A DNA stretch of 64,000 nt from Antedon mediterranea. Taxonomy: Eukaryota; Echinodermata; Crinoidea; Comatulida; Antedonidae. The translations under genes were made by a program, and so were the position numbers. The stretch is from NCBI RefSeq assembly GCF_964355755.1, contig NC_092670.1, positions 1,637,001-1,701,000 on the forward strand. The letters are read 5' to 3'. The notes under the pieces are model-generated. The model saw only the letters and a program-made list of their open reading frames with translations, did no database searches and was not told where the DNA came from. This document shows positions 22,887 to 43,006 of the stretch, piece by piece. Each line of letters begins with the position of its first letter. The first letter of the stretch is position 1.

Positions 22887-23865
22887 ATGGCACCTTTAGC
22901 AAAGCAGACGAAGGTTCGCAAATGGTACCAAGGGAAACGGAAGCATCCATATAAAGATGCATTTCAAAGAATGAACTTTCTTTATCAGGTATTCCGCAAC
23001 AATAAATAAAGTACCTATCTAGGCTTAGTAGGCCTTAGCTTACCAATTGATATAAATTATAGGATTACTATAGGGCCTAGCCGGTTTTCATTCACACTCT
23101 GTACCTTATTTTAGATGTATGGTCGTTTCGTACTGAAAGTTATTAGCCTATTATTAGATTTAAAATATCATTTATGTAATTTTCTTTTAGGTAATATGGT
23201 AAAGAAATTTATTTTTAAATTACAGAATTTTATAATAATTTAGTCTTTTTAGAATAAAAAAAATTAAAAGCAAAATAATTTGTTTTTGCAGGCTGCTCAC
23301 CTGACATTAAAACAAGACCCTGAAAACGAGGAATTAGTTCGATTCTACATTCACACAATGCGAATGATAGCACAACGATTAGTACTTAGGATGTAAGTTT
23401 AATTACTGCAGTAATTGTGTGTGTTTTACTGTAAAAACTTTAAAATAACAATCTTGGACTCACTTCTGTCCAGCATTATGTACGATAACATATCATTTGC
23501 ATTGCAAAAAAAACAAAGATCTAATAATATTAATACATTTTTTTCTTTAGTGAACCGGAAATTAAAAGAACTATTTGTAAAAAATGCAGTCTTCTTCTGG
23601 TTCCTGGAATTACTGCAATTACAAGAATACGAGGTAAAATATCCTATGTGTACATATAAATTAAACAATGCCATAATTTAAATTTTATTCAGTGGGTGAA
23701 TGTAAATGTTTCACTTTTTTAGGTAAACGAGAGCACCATCGTGTAGTTACGTGTAAAAGTTGTGGCCAAGTGAAACGATTCAACACCGGTGCCAATCACA
23801 CACTATGGTCAGATATACCAAATGCTAGAATTTCTATGTTTACAGAAGATAAGGCTCAGAGTTGA
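22887..23865 (+). CDS. RPP21: ribonuclease P/MRP protein subunit p21
   Basis: Exons: 22887-22988, 23292-23392, 23551-23633 and 23723-23865; 142 aa, frame kept throughout. RPP21 (Rpr2 family) is a zinc-ribbon subunit of nuclear ribonuclease P, which trims the 5' leader of pre-tRNAs. Seen: a basic N-terminus; an N-terminal helical segment with FQRMNFLYQAAHLTL at the exon 1-2 junction; RMIAQRLVLRIEPEIKRTIC; and two Cys pairs, CKKC in exon 3 and CKSC in exon 4, forming the zinc ribbon. Length is close to human RPP21 (154 aa). The start is the first ATG and gives a full-length match. It is head-to-head with COX10 and convergent with GAA. Confidence 0.95.
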
Positions 23866-23978
23866 CAACATGCATGGCTTTTAGATTTGAATAATATTTA
23901 AATCAACCAATGTTATTATAATATTGTTAGGGTGATCAATATATTTGGCACACACAATCTGGTGAAAACTCTAGAATG

Positions 23979-23984
23979 AATAAA
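23979..23984 (+). terminator. RPP21 polyadenylation signal
   Basis: AATAAA about 115 bp after the RPP21 stop codon. The 23,866-24,496 interval otherwise holds only AT-rich sequence between the two convergent gene ends. Confidence 0.6.
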
Positions 23985-24496
23985 ACAATAAAAAAATATG
24001 TTTGATTTTTATATTACAAAATTTATTTATTTTAAAGAATTAAATTAATAACAAACCAATCAAATATACAAAAATAAACTTCATAGCAACAATATAGCAT
24101 GATCATGTTAAAGAAAGGAATGTTAACTTTCAAAATGTATTGCTAATGCTACATATATTTAAGGGGCTTTGCGTCTAAAGCATTAGCTTACAGCTTAACC
24201 CTGTTCACAACTTCAATTAATTTTGCATGTACTTTGTATCTGAGATTGTGAATAAAGTTATATATATACATATTTATGAAAGACCATTGCAGTCTAGCAG
24301 GCTTGAAATATTGGCTTATCAATAGCGGTTCAAGTCCAGAGGATAAAATAATACTGCCTAACATTATTCATAGAGTGTTAATATAATTTATTTAAATAAC
24401 AGTATATTACTTTTGTACTAAGACGATTTGTCTCCAAAATAAAAGATTTAGCCTAGCGTTTTTAATAAATGTTGTCCGACAATTTATTATGTCCTT

Positions 24497-31980
<7,484 letters not shown>

Positions 31981-32507
31981 CTTCAGTTCTGTAGTAGGCC
32001 TAGACCCTGTGCTGCACGCGCACAAGGAGCAAGAAGTACACGAACAAAACATTACAATCACGTGGTAACGTTACGCTGCATCGTCACATGACCAATAAAA
32101 AAAGTTTAGACTATTCCATTTTGTAAAGGGATTTAAACCTTTTATTTTATCCTTTTATCAAAACATTACATCAAAATAAGCAACATAATCAAAGTACTGA
32201 GGAGGAGAGAGAAAATCCATGTGTTTCAATGTACAGCGATCTTAATAATCAACAATAATAAAGGACAACATCATTTTGGTTTTATTATTATTATCTAATT
32301 TTTTGTAATAAACAAATTTGATTTAGGCCTACCATTCAATTCTATTTTTGATCATTATTGAAAAAATTCATTTTAAATTTGCCTTCTTTTTTTAAAAATG
32401 AAAACAGTAAAGATGAGAAAAGACAAAACCTCAAACTTTGGAACCAGTTGACTATCTAATCTATCTTCACTAATATTGAAAATACATTCGGAACATATGC
32501 TGTTATT
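31981..32507. other. GAA upstream region / mesothelin-like gene downstream region
   Basis: About 530 bp between GAA's start codon and the end of the next gene on the same strand. It should contain the GAA promoter and 5' UTR (CpG and CACGTG near 32,050) and the neighbour's 3' UTR. No TATA box or firm poly(A) signal could be assigned. Confidence 0.45.
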
Positions 32508-35500
32508 TTAAACTAATTTGTTGATCAACATTAATATAAAAACACAGATCCATTCCAGCAGTTTGTATTTAGTGGAATCTGAAAAACAATAGAAAATCAA
32601 TTAAAAAAACGAAATTGTGATGCCTTGTTTTATACAATATTCTAATACAAATTTCATGTAACATATGAATCTCTTGACCAAGAAATAGCTAAATTGCCTC
32701 AACACACTCCACTGGGACATGAATACCACTGATTTCGCATCGTGATATTCTACAAAACACTTGCATGAACTTGGTATGAACTTATAAGTAGATAAACAGC
32801 TCATTAGGTACATATTAAAAATCACTGTTTGGTTGCAAAATTTGCACCAAGATATTCATATGGTTAACAATAAATGTTTCACTAAATGCAAACTTGCCAT
32901 TACCACTGCTGCTTGTAGGTTTGTCAGTGCGCACTTGTGACAGAATGGTGACGTCACCGCCATACTCCGCAGCATAGAGGGCATCCTGTACAGAACTGGA
33001 CAACACAGATCGCTGGTCATTTGTAATTGCTTGTGCTTGATATTGGTCAAAATATCCAACCAATTCCAAATTAAATGAATCCTATGGAATAAAAAATTAA
33101 TTTAAATTTGCATAACATAATTTTCCTGTTTTAACTTTGTATGAGACATAAGCACCATAATATTCATGAATACTTATCTTATCTTAAGCTTTGTCTACAC
33201 TATCAAACTAGTTTGACAAAAAAAGTGTGATGTGCCCAAATATGATAGTGATATGACATCATCATGTCCATATATGAGCACTTCACATGTTTTTGTCACA
33301 TAAAGTTTGATAGTGTAGACAGAGCTTTACAGATGTTTAAAAATGTCCTTTGTATGTAAACATAGTAATGTTATATAGGTGCAAACCGACGTGTTTTTAG
33401 GCGCATGCAAACGCAACTCTATAGCTCACTATGTCGGTCGGTTGGTTGGTCGACAAACACTAACTAAAATTTGCGCACGCGACTGCAGCCATGTATATGG
33501 CCTTGATTTATGAGGATAAAGTTACCCCTGCTTTGTATGATCTGCACTGATCACACCAAGAACCAAGAACAAGTCTAACTGTTTATAGTTCCAATACCTT
33601 GAAAACATCTGGTGGTAGTAACGCTAAAGCTGCAGGAGAAATACCAGCTAAAGACTCTTCATCAATATTGGCAAAATCTTGAGATGAAAAACCACCTTTA
33701 ACAGAAAAAATAAGTACAATTTGTTTTACAAAGTGTGTATAAATAAACGTGGGATCTGAAACCTCTAGGCATGTTCCATTTTTGGACCTACAATTGTCTA
33801 TATGCCATGTCAAATATTCGACTCAGAGCCACCAACTATTCAAAGGTAAGATAAAAAATGTCCAATACAGGTATGACCACAAAGTTTTACACGTCAGAAT
33901 CACAGACTAGGTCTTACCAACAACGGTTCCAACTTCAGTGTATATCTCAGGCAACCAGGTGGCGATGGCGCCATACTGCTCGACCGCTTTGGACTTCAAA
34001 ATGGACAGTTGCTGATGAGAACACATGGTCAGTTCACCAATGTTTGTAGATGCCTCACTAAAAGAAAGTAACAACACTGAATACTGCAATACTGAAAAGC
34101 TTTATTTGTCAATTATCATGTAAAATAATAATAGAAACTCTTCTTAAAGATTGGCAAATATATATTAGTACAATTAAAAACAGATATATAAAATATAAAC
34201 AAACTATTAAAAAAAATAGAATACACACACATTATTGACAAAAACTTGTTTTCAAAAAGATGTTTCTTAATTTGCAAGTTTATTTTTACCTTAAGTTGTA
34301 ATGGAGCAAGCAGTTAAATGTCCTATTTGGCAAGATACTTGATGACATGAATGAATATTATTATTATTATTACTAATGAAATACCGTTAATTTAATTTTT
34401 GTGAGACACAATGTAGGGTTAAATACATAAAGTAGGCGCATCGTCTTGGATGGGAGAGGATAAGAGACTAATTGTATTTATAGATGTTTTCATTTACCCA
34501 TAACTTTCAAAAGAGATTGTAAGCATCTGGTCTAAAGACATGCCACAGAGGAAGCTGCTAAGGCCAGTAAGATCCGTGCCATTCAAATCAGAGATCTGCC
34601 ATCCAGTAAGCTCAAGGTACCGATTAACACCACTTTCAAGCTACAAGAAGTAATACACAACATGTTGTCTTTTTTCTGTTGACTGCATCATGTGAATAGA
34701 ATATATGCTGATTCATTGTACTAAGATGTTATGATAATTGTAACTTGCAAATTATGGATCCTCCGATAATAATTATTTAGGTCTCAATTCTTACTTAGTG
34801 TTTTCTAAAGGATATAAAGGTACACTGTTTTCTTTTGATAATTTAATATTTTTTTAGAGTTTTATGATTATACTCACTTGTTCACATTGCCAGCCATTCA
34901 ATTGCCCAATAGTGTAAAGTGTGTCAAGATATGACAGGTCCAATTGGCTCATGTGATCCGGAGTGAATGCTGTTGCTATGTAACCAAGAAGCGCGATATC
35001 CTCAGAGGATATGTTGCTAACTGACCCCCAAGTCTGTACATAAAAAAAAAATTACATTCAACGTTTTTGAAATGGACGATTGATTGATTTTTTTGTAGAA
35101 CATCTTTAATTACGGACTGGCTGTTGTTTTTGTTTACCTCAGCCAAGGCTTGGGAATGTTACTGATGGTAGTCCTAAAATAAAATGATTGTTATGGTGTT
35201 TGTTTTGCTTGGAAAAATATACAAAATTAACCTGAATGGCTTTGTTGAGCAAGATGTCCAGTTGGCCGTCAGAGTAGTTGCTAACAGCACCAAGCACGTC
35301 AAAACAGTTATGAAATGTGTCTGTAGTGATGGCATCCAGCTCGTCGACAGTCCATGCTATGTTGCCATCTTGCAAGTCTATTATCTCATCACAGGATGGA
35401 CTATGGACAACGTCTGAAAAACACACAAATTATTCCTGTCTGGGGTTTCTTAATGTTTTTAACTTAATGTAGCAACTTGGAAGAAATCAATGATTTACTA

Positions 35501-38500
35501 CTAACTAATTTTTCTATTTATTAGAAAAGTATTAAAAATGGTACTTTCAACAACGTTTCGCCAACAATGTTGTATCTACAGTAGTGAGGATGCACCACTT
35601 TGTGTGTGTTCCACTGACGTAATTCCATGGTAATTATTCCTTTACCTCTACGTCTGCGCCTTGATCCCTCCGATTCTGCCACCAATGCTTCTTTTGTACG
35701 AATGGCAACACTTGTAAACCCCTCTGTCCAGATTAGCTGATCTTCTTCTGTAACATCTATTATACTCCCTGACCGTCTGTCCCTGAATTCTTTAAAACTG
35801 TTCAATGTTTCGATAGCAACTGCTGAAAAGTTTGCCTAAAATATAAACAAATATAAATAATTAATTTTCTCTGTGAGATAAATGATGATGTAATGGCTGG
35901 GGTTTGGATGAACGATTGATATGAAGAGTATGCATTTTTTAAACATCCTACAAGTTTAAACAATTCAAATTTAAAAATTGATTCACCTCGTCAAATTCCA
36001 GGATTTCATTCCGTGAAAAGCTTGAAAGTAAAGGACCACTGGTTGCTATGGCATCACTACTCCAAGTGTTAAGCTCACTATATTTTTTTTTTAATTTTAA
36101 ATAATAATAATAAATAGTATTAGAATGAATTAATTAGGAAGTTATATGACGTCATCATGTCGATATATTATTTACACATCACATTTTTTTCCCCACTAGT
36201 TTGAGCTTTACATCGGACCAGATATTGGTGAAAATTATGATAAATCATGAAATGGTGACACGGTTGGGATAGTAGCCAAACATGAGTCAAAAAGAAACTT
36301 AACCCATTAACGTCCATCAGTTTATCATGTATTGCGCCAAGTTGCTCCTTGTCTAAGTAACATTCTCTCAGACTGTAAACATTATCAATGAACGCGTCAG
36401 GTTCAATACGCGTATATGCGTCAGCTGGTACGCTACAGGACAAGTTACCCAGACTTAGTAGGTCATCTGAGGTCAAGACTTCATCACTTGATTTATTCTG
36501 TAAATGAAGATGTGTGAAATAGAGAAGAATTGTCAGTTGGGGATTTGAATAAATAGAATCCATTCCCGTACCCTATGTGTTATAATGATTTATACAATAA
36601 TTTATTATTGTTTTCGTTGTTATTGTTGTTATCATGACACATTATTTATATGGGGTGACCCTAAACAAGGGGCTCTTTTGATGAGGAATGATATTAATAA
36701 CTTCTTTTTACCTTATTGTTTTAAGGGTCTCAGCTTAAAAGCTTTGCTTATTTTGAGTTCCCTTTTCCCTAACTTTTTGCTGACATATTTGTACATATCC
36801 TTAGTGTTATGGAATAAATTGAATTTGATTGATTGTTTAGGCTTACAATAAGTATTCACAAATAAGTTACCATAATTTTTAAAGCTTCACTGGCCATCCA
36901 CTTTCTTTTCTCTTTTTTATCTTCGGTCAGTTTTGTATTTCCAATCTGTTCATAAGCTAACTTCTTTAAATTTTCTGGAATCTGATTTAAATCATCAACA
37001 CTAGAAACAAAAATTGTTATATAAATATCTAATTGTAGTCAATTATTACTCCAGTAGACTTATTCGAGCCCACCATCTGGTTTTCCAGAAACTGTTCTGA
37101 AGAGTTGGAACTAAATTGGATCCATGTTTGGAAGAATTTCTGGTTATAAGGGAGTCCGGTTTCGAGTGTCTAGAAAACTAAGATCTAGAAAACTAAGACC
37201 TAAAATATCTTAGGTCTTAGTTTTCTAGATCCCCTCTGGTTTCAGAATATATTATATATATTTGAAAAATGAATTATTATATTATTCGGTAATTAATACA
37301 GTACCTAAATTCCTTCAGCACCCTTCCACCCAGATTAGTGATATCACTTTCTGTCAGTCTTGATGTGAATTCTTCATCACTTTCCATCATTGTGTCTTTT
37401 ATACAACGCATCTTACAGTGTAAACAGAAGCATAAAAACACATCATTTTTTTTACTAAAGTTTGATTTTCAATAATTTAACTGTAGAAACAAGTTGTTAT
37501 AGAGATCTGACCTGTTTATTATCCCAGCCATCTTGCTCCATCAAAGCGGTTACCAAGGAAACAACATCATCACCGGCCATCTTGTGTATGTCCTCGCATG
37601 GAAGACCTGAAGCGATGGTTCCCAAATTCCTAATTAGAATAATTCGAGAAAAAAATATTCTAAAAAAAGTTAAACACCTTAAATAAAAAAATTAAGAAAA
37701 GAGTTCTGGATGTTAACAGTGTAAACAAGTTTATTACAAGACGATATAAAGCTCAAATTTACATTCAATTATAAATATGAAATGTTGCCATTTAAGGACT
37801 GGTCAACAAGAGCATTGAATGCTTACATCCAACCTATGGAATTTAGAACATACTAGATTTATATAATATCAACGTCTACATTTATGCATAACATTATCAC
37901 CTGATAATATCAGTTGTAAATGTAACTTCTTCTCCTTCCATCTCTTCTAAACCAGACTTTATGCTTCTGTACAACGATTTACTCTGCCAAACAAATTATA
38001 CAATCATCAAATTATACAGAAAATTTAACTTCTGAATTATTTACAATGAACAATCATTGTTTTGCTTACTTTTCCAATTGATATGTCCATCAATTTAAGT
38101 GATTTACCTGTGATCTTGTCCACTTTACCTCACCTGCTCCAGAACTTTGATTGTTGCCTGTGCTTACTGACATACTGGTGATGTCTTCAAACGACATCTT
38201 TTTGACAGATTTCAGTGGAATCTCTGCCACGTAATCCTCACCCAACATACCTATCAAAGCACCGACATCACCTTCAACTTTTGACGCCTTAAAAAGTATA
38301 CAATAATTGTCAATGAAAGAAACAGTTTTTAGGCCTATACCACTGTTATAATTCATTTCCTTTCATTTCATAGTAACATTTATTTCATTCATAATATACA
38401 AAATATAAATAATACAATTCATAATAAATCGGACAAGAGGAAGATAGAGTTAGGAAACAAATATGAAGGGTTGGTTTCTTCACATGTATAACATGCATCA

Positions 38501-41500
38501 AAATTACACTAAAAACTAACCACAGTATACACTCACTTTTTGTACAATCTGTTTTCTTTTGGCTTTATTTAGATCTTTACCGATACCTTTAAATGTTTCA
38601 GCCGCTTCTAAAACGTCATTAGGATCAAGTTCTTTGAGGTCGTCGGTTTTTAGCATGCTACTTAGTCCCTTGAGATCCTTAATCTCTGCTGCAGAAATGC
38701 GCTACAGAACAAAAATAATTTTATCAATAATAATTATCTTAAACAATGTATTTTTTTCACCAAAACGGAATTTTAGAGTGCCAAAACCAACAACGTTGCG
38801 CTGATTACTAGCTGCATTATGGGAGTATGTTTCCATATGTGTTTGATCCCAAAAAATGTGAATGGGGTAATAAGGTTCAGCGCTTAGAGATTTCACAACA
38901 TTAGGCGCTATAAATCCAGGATATTATTATTATTATTAAACAATTATTGTCACTAAATAAACTTTCTTTAGGCCTACACCACTGTCTTGTCTTTTAACTT
39001 TCTTAAGCAATGTCTGCTTCTGCCTAGGACTCATGCTAGACGCATCAAGGTCATCCACAGCTCCTAGGATGGCTTCAGCTGGTATCTTCTCAAGTTCCTG
39101 CATCTCTAGCCCGACTACAGATTTTCCGATGCTACGTAGATCTTCTGAACTCCAGGCTGACGGGTCACCACGTTGTTCCACAACCTTCTTTGCTATTAGT
39201 CGACTTTCCTATAAATAATATATGCACATTTCATATTGTAGAATGTTACATGGGAAAAAAATGGGGAACAATATTTCGTCAAAAGAACTTTTTTTATTTT
39301 ATTTTTATTTTTTTTTCATCACTCCTCAACAGTAACACAAGTCACCAATGCGAAGTTGAAAAAGGTTGTAAATGTGCTTCTTGCAGCAAGTGAAGTTGAA
39401 CCAAGATTGTGTGGCATTTTTGTCAATTAAAGACAGGATGGAAGTTTAACTGGATTTACCAACAGGAGCAGATAAGTTTGAATGTAATAAATGTTATAAA
39501 TGACATAAGAAGCTTTTTACCTTTCCCCTTTTCCTTACAGTGGACGTGAAGACATCCATTGTGATAACCGATGCAGGAAGGTTCTTCATATCTTGAGATT
39601 GTATAAATTGCACCAAATCTCCAAGTCTATTCAATAAGAAAGAAGAATAAATGTCAGTGACTAACAACACCCATAAACAGCAAATAGGAAAAGTAATCTT
39701 ATTACACAATCTTAGTGTGTTTCTTATTTACTTAAGAGTCTTAAGATTAGGATAAGAAATGTCAACATAGTATTATGATGCACCCCAATTCTTACATAAA
39801 AAATCTTTGAATTGTATTTATGTTATACTTTTGGTGATGATGATGAATGGAGTCTTCTTTGTACAAACCGTGTTACGTTTTCAGCTGACCACATCCAAGT
39901 TGAAAGGTCAGTGACGCGATGGACATAGGCACGGGCAATCTGTGCGTTTTTAGCAATAACCTTGGTATCAATAACATTCAGAGATTCATCAATCTGGAAA
40001 GAAACCGATAACATAATTTCTAAATAAAGTTTGGTACACCATGATATACGAAACGCCCTTTAAAATAAAATACAAGTGACCCTTAGAGAAATATTGTATC
40101 CCTGAACAATTTATTTTTTTTAAATTTTGTTGTTGCATATGCCATTTTAATGTTATATAATAGTTACTCACTTTGACCAAAAATTGGATTGAAAACAAAA
40201 TTATTTGCCTAAAAAACCTTTAATTTGTCAAATTGGCTGGGTATTTGGTTAAATTTAACCGTTTGGTTTGGTTTTTTTTTTATAAGTAAAAACTTTGGGT
40301 GTTTTTTTTTTCAGAAGTGATTAACTTAAACAACAAATGGTCTACTCAAAATCTGATTTATTAATCTTCATTTTTCATGTTTTTTGGGGAAAATACATCT
40401 TTAAATAACGTTACCACTTGGTTGGGTATAGCCATAATATCTCGTCTGGATAGTGTTGGCAAGAGGGCATTCACTTCATCCATGTCATCCGCTGTCCATC
40501 GTTGTACTGGTCCTTTTGATTCTTTGTACTTCTGCATTACCACCGTCTGTACAGACTTATCGAGAGCACCCTTATCTGACAGCTCATTTAAAGATGGAAG
40601 CCTAGATCGAAATTAACGGAAGACAATAATGTTATAAACACACAAAAAAAAACATATTCTGTGTGCCTTTGATGTAGTAGAAGTGGGGAAAGAAGAAAAT
40701 CCGTTCACACACGGACACACACAAGCTACCAACATGTAATCGTGAAAAAGCAAAAACTAAAACCTTTATAAATATTGTTTTTAATGTTTAAATATGTGTT
40801 CCTCAATCCAATGCTAACAGTAACTAAATTCTAGATTTTTATACAAAGTGATTTAGTTTCTGATTATTCAAAATAGAAAACTCACAGCGATTGAAATGTA
40901 TCTGATTGGAGTTCTTTAATATGCTCGTTTGAAAGTCCTTGTAAGAAAGGACGCATTGTCTCCGCCTGCTGTGGGTTCCATGTGTCTATTGGTCCCATCT
41001 GGTTAATTCCTGCATCGATCATAGGATGGTAATACATCTTAGGTATATCTATGTCAGAATCATCCTAAAACAAATTTTGCATAATTGTCAAGTGATTCTG
41101 GCAACCGATTATATTATTACCGTGCAAGGCTTAGGATGGATAAAATGTCTTTAAATCAGTAACCTTGTTGTAAATATTATTATTTATTTTTTAAATTTGG
41201 ATAAACATATCAATTTATTTTACCGACGCCACATCCATCATTAATCTCTCAAAAACAGTCCGATTCACATTTGAAAAGATGTGTTGAAATGAATCGATAC
41301 TGAAGTCTGTGGATTCCAACATCACTTTCACCTCGGCGACTGTTAAGTTGGCTACGTAGTCACTCTGAACAAAACGATAAGTAAGTAAGTAAATAAATGT
41401 ATTTTCATTTGGAAACATATAAAAAAGGGTTTCGGCTAACAATCACTAAATCGAACTTAAACTACATCGTGAAACTATCCCCTAATATCTGGACACCATC

Positions 41501-43006
41501 CCGGTATTTCTAGAACTGGTTTCGGGGATGGTAAAAAACTAAACCCCGCCGGACACCATTCCGGTATCGGCTCTAAAAAAATAAATGTGAAAACACTAAA
41601 GAAGAGAAAGTAATAAAAACAGTTGACCAAACTAGGACAGCTCGGAGATGAACCGAGTCTTTTGTTTCTGGTACAAATGCCCAACTATTAGACCACCAAG
41701 AGCATGCCTTTATTACCACCAGCGTTTGGTAAAGTGAAACAGAGCTGACAACAGTTCATAATGTAAGCGATATTTGCAAGCAAAAAACATAGTAGAGTAT
41801 CTAAAGCTCAGTCTACACTATCAAACTTTATGTGATGTGCCCATATATGGACACGATGGCGTCATATCACTACCATATTTGGGCACATCATACTTGTGTG
41901 TCAAAAAGTTTTATAGTGTAGACAAAGCTTTGCTCACACTTAATCTCTTTAAAAGTGAATTAGGTATATAAGCCTCTTTGAAATTCATCTTTCTTTGAGT
42001 AGAATTGTGACGAGTTTCCTGGTGATGCATTTTATTCTTTATCATAATATCAGCAATATTAGGAACATTATTTGGACGATGGTTCATATCTTCATCTCCA
42101 GTGTCGTCTTCATATAAAGAACCAAACATGCAATGTAACCTTTAACGTTAAAAAAAAGATTTTATTATTTGTTTACATATTGTCAGTTTTTTAATTTCTT
42201 AAAAATTCATAATGTAAATCATGTGCAATATCTATACCTGCATGATGTGTTTTTATTCAGTATAAATATGTTAAATTTTAAAAAAAATAAATAAATTTAA
42301 GTTGAGTGTAATGCTAAAATAGGCCTAGGCCCCCTACAGTACCCCACAAAAATCAGGTCTGTATGTTCGATTGATGTGCATCCAAACATACTAATAGTAA
42401 CCAACATATAAAGGTAGTTGTTGTTGGAAAGGGAACAGGACCAGGTTTTTTTTATTAATTTATATTTTTCTTTAAAAAAGAGCTCACTGCCTACTACAAA
42501 CCAAACTTACTCATTATCTGTAACCCTTTCACCAGTTCCCTTTTCACCAGTTCCCTTTTCATCTGAAAAATAAAATGAAAATAAAAACTGAATTAATTTG
42601 TTTAGACGACCTGTGGTAGGCTAACTGTGTAATTTGTTCATCATAAAATTTAAAGTTGTGGGTATATGACCACTTTTCTTCATTCAACTGCTGGGAGTGC
42701 TACCATTTATACATTACTGTATTTAAAATATTATTAATTAATTATGTTGCTTCTTTAATTAAATTGAATTTAAATCATGTAATGCCTAAACTTAATAAGA
42801 GTAGGCCTAGGCCTATTCATTTTTATTTTACCAATTGGTACATGCCAACGATGATCATCTGTAAACATCTGTTGAACGTCTGGCTGCTCTGGACACGAGG
42901 GGTCTGGTCCGACCAGTTTTAGATGTTTACGGGATAAAGCAACCACTGTAGATTCAGACAACATACAGAGGCTGACAACAAGACGCATAAAAAAACAGGA
43001 ATTCAT
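32508..43006 (-). CDS. mesothelin/stereocilin-like extracellular protein
   Basis: Exons: 43006-42832, 42562-42511, 42139-41938, 41364-41224, 41064-40886, 40601-40415, 39993-39869, 39626-39521, 39208-38978, 38701-38537, 38287-38108, 37983-37901, 37629-37512, 37411-37305, 37000-36871, 36497-36304, 36077-35987, 35835-35646, 35413-35232, 35033-34878, 34640-34498, 34057-33918, 33695-33598, 33081-32904 and 32578-32508. These total exactly 1,208 codons. Seen: a signal peptide (MNSCFFMRLVVSLCML); then helical repeats with a recurring Trp followed by acidic-helix text (RWTADDMDEV, AWSSEDLRSI, TWNPQQAETM), typical of the mesothelin/stereocilin/otoancorin superhelix; and a short hydrophobic final exon (WICVFILMLI), as in GPI- or membrane-anchored members. 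Those proteins act in cell-surface and matrix adhesion. Reading through the 32904 donor gives another C-terminus ending at 32815. The 39869 donor (GTTTGT) is weak. Family assignment is by pattern only. Confidence 0.65.
33186..33327. mobile_element. MITE copy 2
   Basis: Left AAGCTTTGTCTACACTATCA and right, inverted, AGCTCTGTCTACACTATCAA, with the internal GTGATGTGCCCAAATATGAT shared with the other copies. Intronic in the mesothelin-like gene. Confidence 0.85.
33370..33512 (+). repeat. dispersed repeat D, copy 1
   Basis: It contains TAGCTCACTATGTCGGTCGG...ACAAACACTAACT...GCACGCGACTGCAGCC, shared with 45308-45412 and, inverted, with 52360-53045. Confidence 0.7.
36640..36848 (+). mobile_element. 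non-LTR retrotransposon 3' tail
   Basis: It ends in TTATGGAATAAATTGAATTT followed by GATTGATTG, the form of a CR1/L2-type 3' tail, after a short pyrimidine-rich segment. Intronic; no RT motif is retained. Confidence 0.45.
40130..40407 (-). mobile_element. dispersed element E, copy 1
   Basis: Read on the minus strand it matches 59010-59300: ACATGAAAAATGAAGATTAA, then GGTTAAATT-AACCAAA, then GTCAAAGTGAGTAACTATTA. It begins about 8 nt inside the intron that follows exon 40601-40415 of the mesothelin-like gene. Confidence 0.7.
41475..41703 (-). mobile_element. tRNA-derived SINE
   Basis: On the minus strand a tRNA-like head shows an A-box-like TGGTCTAATAGTTGGG (41695-41680) and a B-box GGTTCATCTCC (41654-41644) inside a perfect T-arm (CTCGG...CCGAG). 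There is no acceptor-stem pairing, so it is not a tRNA gene. An unrelated body with two copies of GGACACCATYCCGGTAT-like text follows. Confidence 0.6.
41805..41931. mobile_element. MITE copy 3, next to a splice donor
   Basis: Inverted ends AAGCTCAGTCTACACTATCA and AAGCTTTGTCTACACTATAA. Read on the minus strand the element starts immediately after GTGAGCA, the donor of exon 42139-41938. Confidence 0.85.
42511..42562 (-). repeat. 15-bp coding duplication
   Basis: Within exon 2 of the mesothelin-like gene GAAAAGGGAACTGGT occurs twice in tandem, followed by a partial third unit. It encodes EKGTG twice: a small, charged, flexible linker. Confidence 0.75.

Noticed and set aside
23415-23681. ORF overlapping RPP21 exon 3 in another frame
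   Set aside because: The zinc-ribbon cysteines and splice phases place the exon at 23551-23633 in a different frame.
32815-32903. Read-through end as the only C-terminus of the mesothelin-like protein
   Set aside because: A well-formed downstream exon with in-phase splicing and a hydrophobic tail exists, so I kept it as the main model and the read-through as an alternative.
41644-41703. tRNA gene
   Set aside because: The T-arm and A-box are present, but acceptor-stem ends do not pair and the sequence runs on into a SINE body.
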